Source of the DNA: Chitinophaga niastensis
GTDB taxonomy: Bacteria; Bacteroidota; Bacteroidia; Chitinophagales; Chitinophagaceae
Direction: 5' to 3'
Length of the DNA stretch: 64,000 nt
NCBI RefSeq assembly: GCF_003014755.1
Contig: NZ_PYAW01000005.1
Location: 462,320 to 526,319, forward strand
In this document: positions 43,401 to 46,205 of the stretch, piece after piece
Numbering within the stretch: position 1 is the first letter of the stretch
Layout: the number at the start of each line of letters is the position of its first letter
Translations under genes and position numbers: made by a program
Notes under the pieces: generated by a model
Database searches by the model: none
What the model saw: the letters and a program-made list of their open reading frames with translations, nothing else
Told to the model about the DNA's origin: nothing

Positions 43401-45983
43401 CTGGCGGGTATCACTACGCTGCAGTTGCCTTCAGATTTTATAAGGCCTCAGGTGCAAAGTACCCGTGGCGCTATCAGCCATTTTACAGTAAGCAAGGCAT
43501 TGACTGATCAGTTGTACCAGCTTTCAGGAGCCCATGGCGCTACATTATACATGACCTTATTGGCTGCTTTTAAAATATTGTTACACCGTTACAGCAGCCA
43601 GGAAGATATTGCTGTAGGAATACCTGTGGCAGGAAGAACGCAACAGGAAACCGAAGCGTTGGTAGGATTTTTTGTTAATACACTCGTTATACGCAGTGAT
43701 GTAAGTAATGATCCTTCTTTTGTGACCTTATTGCAGCAGGTGAAAAATACTACTATTGCAGCCTACCAGCATCAGGAAGTGCCCTTTGAAAAAATAGTGG
43801 AAAAAATAGTAAAACACCGGGATTTAAGTACACATCCTCTCTTCCAGGTATTTTTCACATTACAGAATGTTCCTGAAAGCCCTGCACTGCATATTGGTTC
43901 GCTGGAGTTGTCTTCCGTTAATGTTGCACATTATAGTGCGCAGTTTGATCTTAATATTTCTCTTCATGAAAATGCAGGCGGGATAGAAGGCAGTGTGGTG
44001 TATAATGCGGACTTGTTCAGTGCGGCCACCATTACCCGTATGATGAATCACTATGAACAGTTATTGCAATCTGCTGCAGCATCACCGGATGCTCCTATCG
44101 GTAGCCTGGACATGCTGAATGAAACAGAGGTGAATGAGTTAGTGGTAACATTTAATAATAATGGTATTGCCGCTGCACCCGAAACAGATCAAACAATAGT
44201 ATCGTTGTTCAGTGCCCAGGTAAATCGTACCCCTGCTGCAATAGCGCTGATGTACGAAGATGCCGGTTTAACTTATAAGGAACTCGATGAACGCGCTTGT
44301 CAATTAGCACATTGCTTACTGGAAAAAGGCATCCAACCGGAAACGTTGGTGCCTGTATGTATAGATCGTTCTCCTGAAATGATAGTTGCTTTATTGGGAA
44401 TATTAAGGGCCGGAGCAGCCTATGTACCCATTGACCCCGACTATCCGGATGAAAGGATCAGCTATCTGTTAGAAGACACGGCTGCACCCCTTATGATAAG
44501 CAGCAGTGCATATGCGCAACGGTTACAAACCATTACAGCGGCAATTGACATAGTGCTGATGGATGATAAGACGCTAAACGGTTATGAAAAAATATCACCG
44601 GATATTATTGTCCGGGCAAATCAGCTGGCATACGTGATTTATACTTCCGGCTCAACAGGTAAGCCAAAAGGAGTATTGGTGGAGCATAGAAATGTAGTGA
44701 GTTTATTCAGCGCCTGTTCACAGTTATATGATTTCAATAATGAAGACGTATGGACGATGTTCCATTCCTACTGTTTTGATTTTTCTGTATGGGAAATGTA
44801 CGGTGCTTTATTCCATGGCGGACGTTTGCTGATTGTACCGGGATATATGGTACGTGATACCCGCTTATTCGGAGAACTGCTGATAACCGGGGGAGTAACA
44901 GTGCTTAGTCAAACTCCGGCTGCTTTTTACGTATTGCAGGATTATCTTGTAGCACAGAAGAAGGCTCATAAAATCAGGTATGTGATTTTTGGAGGTGAAG
45001 CCCTGAATCCGTCAAAGACCCGGCCGTGGCAGAAAGCTTATGATCATTGCCGGCTGATTAATATGTACGGAATAACAGAAACAACGGTACATGTCACTTA
45101 TCAGCCAATAGGAGTTGAACATGTCAGCAACAGAAGTGTAATTGGAAAAGCAATACCTGGCTTAAGTTTATATATACTTGATTCCGGCCAGCGGCTGTTA
45201 CCGGCAGGAGCAGCAGGTGAATTGTACGTAGGTGGTCCTGGAGTGTCACGGGGTTATCTGAATCGTCAGGAGCTGACAGCAGAACGTTTTATAGCATCCC
45301 CTTTCAGTAAGGACGCAGGAGCAAGATTGTACAGAACCGGCGATTTATGCCGCTGGTTGCCGGATGGCACAGCGGAATACATGGGCAGAATGGATATGCA
45401 GGTAAAGATCCGGGGCTACCGCATTGAGCTGGGTGAAATTGAAAATGCGCTCCAGCAATGTGAATGGGTAAAAGAAGCAGTGGTATTACCAGTTCCGGAT
45501 AAAGTGCACCTGGTTAGTTATATAGTGCCTGCGGGAGATTTTAATCCTGAAGCAATACGTCTGTATCTGAAAAATAAGTTGCCGGAATATATGCTCCCGG
45601 CATTGTTCATTGAAATGGATCAGTTTCCCCTTACTCCAAATGGGAAGATCAATAAGCAGGCATTACCGCTTCCTGCTTCAGGTACGCAACTGACCAATAA
45701 GTATATGGCTCCCCGGAATGAAAGAGAGCGCGCCCTGGCAGATATCTGGCAAAGAATATTAAAAGTTGAACGGATAGGGATATACGATAATTTCTTTGAA
45801 CAGGGTGGACATTCATTACTGGCTATGCGTTTAATAGCAGAAATAGATGAATCCCTGCAGGTAAAAATATCTGTTAAACTTTTATTCCAGCTCGAAACAA
45901 TAGAATCACTGGCCAGGCATATTGAAATTTCCCGGAATATGCTAAACCCCGAAAAGAGCGAAGTAAAAGCCGTTAAATTATAA
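25293..45983 (+). CDS. Six-module NRPS with one epimerase, protein C
   Basis: Adds residues 7-12 (predicted basic, basic, Asp, D-Ser, Asp, Thr). The 6896-residue frame starts at an ATG where a TubC-type docking domain begins (MSNPKLIDILALLEKA), which fixes the start. Domains: docking 1-62; C7-A7-PCP7 86-1120; C8-A8-PCP8 1155-2190; C9-A9-PCP9 2205-3245; C10-A10-PCP10-E 3262-4755; C11-A11-PCP11 4770-5825; C12-A12-PCP12 5842-6880. All PCP serines are present (1079, 2151, 3207, 4261, 5786, 6841). It lies 36 bp after B and 31 bp before D. C8 is of a different type from the other condensation domains. The tail SEVKAVKL resembles that of B. There is no thioesterase, so the chain must pass to protein D. 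Confidence 0.97.
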   Translation: MSNPKLIDILALLEKANKNGLQLSFADNELTVLLSEEDVDESLLDELKRNKDQLIAYFKGYQQNGVTPDNNSRITSSNRTAWEFLPLSFNQERLWFIDQLEGSIPYHIPTVLNLKGRLNQDALVRAIQTIINRHEVLRTVVAQQDGTAFQHIQDESKWQLEIIHEPLYAVDEKALEHYVRSLIDMPFDLSQDHMLRAHLIVQGEEEHVLVVTLHHIASDGWSTGIIVRELIELYSACEENREPALPVTDIQYADFTIWQREYLKGAVLDEQLNYWKNKLSGVSPLQLPLDYPRPPVQSARGTSAGYSLDAALLQQLLELSRSQEATLFMTMLAVFKVLMYRYSGQEDICIGSPIAGRSKKEIEGLIGFFANTLALRDQVNGQDSFLSLLHQVKETTLSAYDHQEVPFAKIVDTITESRDVSRAPLFQVAFVLQNIPDLPELRLGDLRISQTEPERGIARYDLTVTVTDAPSAIKISAEYCTDLFSAATIDTMMGHFEQLLRAVVKAPGTLVGLLPMMSDGEGKAWLEAVNNKPVACPEDKSIADLFLLQAGNTPAAHAIAFGRETFTYAALNERSDQLAYYLRSKGVTANMPVPVCIGRSPEMIIAILGILKAGAAYVPVDPGSPAERIHYILKDTGAAIIVSTDEMKHLLYEAVPGVDIIAVDSDQPLISKCPAVTPACLPAADSLAYIIYTSGSTGQPKGVMVQHRSVVNLIYCQSKAYHIEQQDRILLLSNYIFDAAVEQMFFALLNGATLVLVPQDIQSDVFLLEQLLETQRITHLEATHSFLANINPGKYNGLKRVISGGELCKRDVAEKWSAWVDFYNVYGPTEATVTSLLFHYVPGSLNNMDALPVGRPLANVLVYILDQHGNIAPKGTIGEICIGGAGVSAGYLNHPDLTADKFVRDPFSDHPNARMYKTGDSGRWLQDGNIMYLGRMDDQVKIRGFRIEPGEIENVLQQSELVRQAVVSAKGEGNNRKLVAYVVPEETFDTDGMQKFLKSRLPEYMLPAFWMKMKSIPLTSNGKVDRKALPDPDMKASLQGNFVAPRNESEQIIAGIFEDVLKIEGVGIYDDFFKLGGDSILVITLVARLRNAFAQDVKLFDVYETPTVEQIATLFEHKKENTSGNEEEDVYALVQQEVEELKNKLFAQLPDTALIEDIFPMSDIQSGMVYASLLNPEKSVYHDQMGHLLDKNLNIPVLEKALLLMVRKHAILRTAFNLELMTDGVQVVYKSIPVRIDHFNLPTVNNIEAKEILEAYLEKERAIPFRLDEAPLWRAAAFTLKDCTVFIFQCHHAIIDGWSDASFNTELNNLYLKLKVQPNQPLLPLLNCTYKDYVIENIAEKKSPVNRSFWKDEMHEYKRLNIFSREAADLRLVKKYSISYLNDLKQRTEADGLSLKGLLLGAFIYSLSVLNYEDELTLGLVSNSRPLKEDGEKVLGCFLNTIPFRHKADPRVHTWKSYFEQIEQKLIALKKRDRVSLVEITSIAGEQFSEENPFFDVLFNFVNFHVYNTMEEGLPAVQDEALKNVLSHGAVNTWLNCNVNITNNIFIITFSLRRQLKSGRTLDDLYGYFDAVLHQYLNHYEAPVNADIIIPAPELKQLLFSFNETAHFYPADKTITALFSSHAAKNPDAIAVTAGDGSLTYQQLDEQSGQLANCLLDRGIRKEMMVPVCLERSAAMITAILGVLKAGGAYVPVDPEAPVERIAYMLADTAAEIVITSGDLISKLQAVGNLKNIIDLNNDTLSLYEKTSPDITLSAQQLAYVIYTSGSTGQPRGVQAMHGPVVNLIFNQSKVYDIKSDERILLLSNYIFDAAVEQMFFALLNGVTLVIVPKNILFDNVLFEQFLIDQRITHLEATPSFLANINPGTYGGLKRVISGGEACRRSMAAKWNKQVDFYNIYGPTEATISSLCYHFDAENNDNTEVLPIGKPLANTRVYILDKKGNPLPVGVTGELYIAGIGVTRGYLNHPELTTEKFTDDTFCNTPGEKMYRTGDMGRWLPDGNIEFQNRIDDQAKIRGFRIEPGEIENVLLQCDAVNETVVLNKPDISGAGRLVAYIVPQGEFNKTAITDFLKQRVPEYMIPALLIPLEKIPLTVNGKIDRKALPDPDTTLLLSNVYIAPRSETEQLLTNAWQELLGVARVGVRDNIFELGGHSLLFMRLISFLRKKLDMEIPIKALFLYPDVEGFAAYLQQQRADPQLPAIKTGRRPADIPLSYSQERLWFIDQLEGSMQYNIPVALRLKGKLYPEGLSFALQTIVNRHEVLRTVIRQSAEDGTAYQYILDKDKWQLHIVNNLSYRESEDMLQDYVKAFFAAPFDLSAGYMIQAELLILGEEDHLLIVKLHHIAADAWSVGIIVNELSELYAAYIAARPANLLPLPVQYAEYAIWQRTYLSGSLLEKKLAYWKDKLSGVTVLELPVNYNKAAVQNIAGGMVSYHINHHLTQRLKQLSHQQGTTLFMTLLAAFKVLLYRYSNQRDICVGCSASARPQQEVEGLVGFFVNTLALRSILDTRQSFIALLEEIKKTTLDAYEHQDVPFEKIVEAVVKDREINRSPLFQVMFVMQQKAITGELSLGDLVLTTEETDQATAKFDITLSVIEQDEILNVNILYRSSLFDEPFIARMGAHFEQLLQSVVDDPFKNIGVLQLLTADEEQQLLTDFNRKEMGISADRSFIDLLEEQAILTPSATAVIFEEVSLSYETLSKRSNQLAHYLRRSGVKRNMPVPICIERSAEMIIGILGILKAGAAYVPIDPTFPRERISFICSDTCAEVVVSSSLCLPLLQDAHITTLINLDEQQEAIIRESSLPLDELPTLQQLAYIIYTSGSTGTPKGAMITHGNLADYLSGLKASLPLDTCHSFALLSGISTDLGNTILYGALMTGGCLHVFSTEATRDSEWLQDYFKVHAIDCMKIVPSHWKALSSTEHMLLPRKLLIFGGEALDAEVVNNIHQSAATCKIVNHYGPTETTIGKLLHVVNDNAGYKFTVPIGKPFSNTCIYVLNQEMQLCPVGIPGELYIGGDGVGQGYLNNSDLTATCFVTDPFSGTNNTRFYRTGDMVKFLPDGNIVFIGRFDDQVKIRGYRVELAEIERVLEECGLVSQGVVVNRKDSDGTNHLAAYVTVHEETTQQNIISYLQQHLPDYMLPEALVILDELPLLANGKVNRKALPDATGTTFRKGYTAPGTATEHHLAEIWAQLLEVEQVGVYDNFFELGGHSLLAIRLVSAIRKRLKREVTISDVFDYPTIAALSTRVTALSERTGLQEIVAGNRPAYLPLSFSQERLWFIDQLEGSIHYHIPHVLQLKGNLDRGALSAALQAIVNRHEVLRTVIARQDDIAYQRILEESQWQLSIINEPIYRADPALLQSRIQLLLKQPFDLSRDHPLRAYLIALEENVHILVVILHHIASDAWSTGIIIRELISLYDTYTTGSEPSLQALPVQYADYAIWQRTYLSGNTLADKLNYWKHKLAGVATLQLPADYKKPVVQSIRGATSSFKLDKELSAQLQSLSLYQETTLFMTLLAGFKVLLYRYCNQDDICIGSPIAGRNRQETEGLIGFFINTLALRSDLKDNPSFVSLLQQVKTTTLGAYEHQDVPFEKVVEAVVKNRDLSVNPLFQVLFSLQNIPEEPDLRLGDVKLQTLSVAHVTAQFDIAVAMVESNDGISGNVVYCADVFHEETINRMMTHYVQLLKSIVSAPDAKIDSLEMLAPAEEHQLLKTFNDTARDYPLQKTLVGLFEQQATLSPDATAVIFEEKNLTYRELNEHANRLAHYLVNKGVKPGYLVPLCVERSLEMIVGILGILKAGAAYVPLDPTYPADRILFMLSDTGATLIVTSSEQATLLKDISPAAQVVLLDADWGIIEQEPSQDLNIKTAPDDLAYVIYTSGSTGTPKGVMNEHRGVVNRLLWAQDFFCLKQDDVVLQKTTFCFDVSVWELLWPLITGAKMVFALPEGQKDAVYLRNVINRYRVTMIHFVPSMLNAFLEIMEAGEKCSLHSVICSGEALQSQHIQDFQHKLPGVRLYNLYGPTEAAIDVTCWEVPAGYNTSDKVLIGKPVANTQLYILDGSGNIMPAGVAGELYIGGAQVARGYLNRGTLTDEKFIPDRFSNEQGRRLYKTGDLCQWLQDGNIEYLGRTDGQVKIRGYRIETGEIENVLLQYEWVSEAVVVAKPGEHPYLVAYIVPNGVFNKEGIFTWLQQKLPAYMIPALLQEMDHLPLTINGKIDRKALPEPGITADQQYVAPRNETEKVLAGIWISLLGIEQVSIYDNFFELGGDSIITIQVVSRAKRAGYEFHPRDLFIYQTISGLASFLKGKKNNTIYGEQGLLTGSSGLLPIQEAYFDAENTGTIHFNQSVLLGIDKRISAPVLSAVIAQLVQHHDALRFVYTAEDGNWTQTYGTAEGKLEITDLQQVLSDKLAETITIYGNDYQRSLDITKGGLMKAVLLLTPSYERYNRLLLVIHHLGVDGVSWRILLEDMQLLLQQAGASAADIPEHKTSSYRQWRQALEQYSQRKRLLKQKDYWQQVTQSYFPLRVDKPFTGKVTMADTGTYIIRLGSLQTGRLLKEAPLAYHTEINDILLSALALTLSEWNQQSDIVIGLEGHGREDIMPGIDTSRTIGWFSNMYPVLLQVKAGITKGELLKSTKEQLRKITDKGIGYGVLKYINKADFLQGNDPWDVVFNYLGQSDNVVGGTGYLTGVSESPGTTISADFPMRDKLRINSIIQDGELVLQWGYSNKHYEPGTVQHLAETYLSHLEAIILHCINQSQPAFTPSDYGLGAEVSNEDLDRFLDGSQYHFRNRDQIAGLYRLSHLQEGMLFHSLYNKQAGTFIRQLSCDLLNLDEKAFCKSWEHLLQQHSILRSAFYHNELNIPIQCVYRQVTLPVITLDYSRMDEAAQLEAIKAYEAADRSKGFDFREPPLVRISLIYLGGGHHRLLWTIHHIILDGWSQPVLVEELLNTYELLVSGKPIPTAPVDNYEDYIRYLERTDQELAAQYWQHYLEGISEGTLLPFIENNNNRNKGAGLYKEHELLLDAVYTAQLHHYARQQHITLNTLMQGVWAYLLYRYTNQTSIIYGVTVSGRPEDMSEVEQRVGMYINTLPLLARIEEDKSIAAFLQELQESQLQSRTYQYSGLSDIQQWTQIQGELMDTSITFQNFPVSEVINRKEWSLHVKDVQTHPRTNYPLTLVISVGATSRLLFSYNNDLLDTWYVERAGEHFKQVLTWIIENETGRLKDIELLTPEDRDYLLEVCNEQHMPVLADKPFLALFNEQVLMTPETAALVFEQESLSFRLLDERSNQLAKYLQQNGVGKGNLIPLCISTSPEMITGVLGILKSGAAYVPIDPDYPLEKISYILKDVGATVIVGDKYSKAKLSDVTAGMGFVSLDEDQDAIHRFSVLPVSDLPAPDDLIYVIYTSGSTGVPKGVMITHKNISDYLSGIKSAIGIDECSSFALMSGLSTDLGNTVIYSALAGGSTLHTFSKNTLSDAEALQLYFSTHTVDCIKIVPSHWKAISSGEKLLLPKRLLIFGGEVLPAAIIESIRLSGATCKVVNHYGPTETTIGKLLHVVNAANVYHHNVPIGKPFGNTRAYVLTPDLKIVPAGVPGELYISGAGVGMGYLHNESLTTDRFLNDPFSTDAATSMYRTGDIVKRLPDGNIVFIGRSDDQVKIHGYRVELEEISRILNRCEQVKQGVVIARPDARGDKQLIAYIVAADVFKREEIYNYLREQLPDYMVPSLLIDIPSFPLLANGKVDRKSLPDVENERQELAYAAPVTPLQKALARIWSSLLEVDKVGLHDDFFALGGHSLLAIRLISAIRKELEAEVSITDIFDYPTLSSLCTQLNRTSATISAPPLSAVTRPANIPLSFSQERLWFIDQLEGSVHYHIPHILQLKGKLNKEALSGALQSIVNRHEVMRTIITTAAGIPYQCIQETDAWQLQVVAAPELKDNEQALQSHVRALIVAPFDLSNDYMLRAHLIILEEEKYVLVVVLHHIASDGWSSGIIVRELAALYSALEENRPVELPQLPVQYADYALWQRNWLNEDVLAGKLDYWEEKLAGITTLQLPSDFIRPQVQSTRGAISHFTVSKALTDQLYQLSGAHGATLYMTLLAAFKILLHRYSSQEDIAVGIPVAGRTQQETEALVGFFVNTLVIRSDVSNDPSFVTLLQQVKNTTIAAYQHQEVPFEKIVEKIVKHRDLSTHPLFQVFFTLQNVPESPALHIGSLELSSVNVAHYSAQFDLNISLHENAGGIEGSVVYNADLFSAATITRMMNHYEQLLQSAAASPDAPIGSLDMLNETEVNELVVTFNNNGIAAAPETDQTIVSLFSAQVNRTPAAIALMYEDAGLTYKELDERACQLAHCLLEKGIQPETLVPVCIDRSPEMIVALLGILRAGAAYVPIDPDYPDERISYLLEDTAAPLMISSSAYAQRLQTITAAIDIVLMDDKTLNGYEKISPDIIVRANQLAYVIYTSGSTGKPKGVLVEHRNVVSLFSACSQLYDFNNEDVWTMFHSYCFDFSVWEMYGALFHGGRLLIVPGYMVRDTRLFGELLITGGVTVLSQTPAAFYVLQDYLVAQKKAHKIRYVIFGGEALNPSKTRPWQKAYDHCRLINMYGITETTVHVTYQPIGVEHVSNRSVIGKAIPGLSLYILDSGQRLLPAGAAGELYVGGPGVSRGYLNRQELTAERFIASPFSKDAGARLYRTGDLCRWLPDGTAEYMGRMDMQVKIRGYRIELGEIENALQQCEWVKEAVVLPVPDKVHLVSYIVPAGDFNPEAIRLYLKNKLPEYMLPALFIEMDQFPLTPNGKINKQALPLPASGTQLTNKYMAPRNERERALADIWQRILKVERIGIYDNFFEQGGHSLLAMRLIAEIDESLQVKISVKLLFQLETIESLARHIEISRNMLNPEKSEVKAVKL
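25540..28660 (+). other. NRPS module 7 (C7-A7-PCP7), predicted basic residue
   Basis: C7 has HHIASDGW (from residue 214). The A7 pocket reads DAEEIGVVTK. Acidic residues at 239 and 278 recall Lys, Orn and Arg codes (such as DAESIG- and DAEDIG-), so a cationic side chain is inferred but not identified. PCP7 has LGGDSILV (Ser1079), a GGDS form with no epimerase behind it. A long charged helix (QQEVEELKNKLF) separates it from C8. Confidence 0.8.
28740..31860 (+). other. NRPS module 8 (divergent C8-A8-PCP8), predicted basic residue
   Basis: C8 differs from all other condensation domains here. It starts FPMSDIQSGMVYASLLNPEK (from residue 1159) but keeps an intact HHAIIDGW (from 1291). The A8 pocket reads DAEEIGIISK, so a basic substrate is again inferred. 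A8 shares SNYIFDAAVEQMFFALLNG and GLKRVISGGE with A7, evidence of duplication. Its P-loop motif ends PRG rather than PKG. PCP8 has LGGHSLLFMR (Ser2151). Confidence 0.82.
31900..35030 (+). other. NRPS module 9 (C9-A9-PCP9), predicted Asp
   Basis: C9 has HHIAADAW (from residue 2339). The A9 pocket reads DLTKIGHIGK, the same as A3 and one step from the Asp code. PCP9 has LGGHSLLAIR (Ser3207). Confidence 0.88.
35080..38190 (+). other. NRPS module 10 core (C10-A10-PCP10), predicted Ser
   Basis: C10 has HHIASDAW (from residue 3393). The A10 pocket reads DVWHISLIDK, one position from the Ser code DVWHLSLIDK. PCP10 has LGGDSIITIQ (Ser4261), the GGDS form expected before an epimerase, which follows at once. 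Confidence 0.88.
38220..39560 (+). other. Epimerization (E) domain of module 10
   Basis: Converts the PCP10-bound L-aminoacyl residue to D, giving a predicted D-Ser. Visible epimerase motifs are LLPIQEAYF (E1), HHLGVDGVSW (from residue 4445), EGHGRE, TIGWFSNMYPV and VVFNYLGQ. This is the only epimerase seen among the fifteen modules. Confidence 0.93.
39600..42770 (+). other. NRPS module 11 (C11-A11-PCP11), predicted Asp
   Basis: C11 starts YRLSHLQEGMLFH (from residue 4790) and has HHIILDGW (from 4922), the DCL style expected after an epimerase. The A11 pocket reads DLTKIGHIGK (Asp-like). The A8 motif is KIHGYR. PCP11 has LGGHSLLAIR (Ser5786). A11 and PCP11 most resemble A5 and PCP5 (shared GGEVL; A3 and A9 have GGEAL). 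Confidence 0.88.
42820..45930 (+). other. NRPS module 12 (C12-A12-PCP12), predicted Thr
   Basis: C12 has HHIASDGW (from residue 5972). The A12 pocket reads DFWSIGMVHK, the Thr code with Ser for Asn at 278, the only departure among the three Thr domains. PCP12 has QGGHSLLAMR (Ser6841). Confidence 0.86.
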
Positions 45984-46014
45984 TTCATCACAGGTTTTTC
46001 TTAAATCATTATAC

Positions 46015-46205
46015 ATGCCGAACCCTAAATTATTGGATGTAATTACCATACTTGAAAAGGCTGGAAAATATGGGATACGTTTTTCTCTTGAAGAAGATGA
46101 GCTGCTGTTGTTAATAGATCAGAAAGAAACGATTGACGAGCATTTTTTGCATGAGTTGAGAAATAATAAAGATTCCATTATTGCATATCTCAAAGAATAC
46201 CAACC
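46015..46205 (+). other. TubC-type N-terminal docking domain (protein D)
   Basis: Helix LLDVITILEKAG, hairpin IRFSLEEDELLLLID, then helix LHELRNNKDSIIAYL. The hairpin is acidic, like that of protein C, and should suit the basic tail VKAVKL of protein C. Confidence 0.85.
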
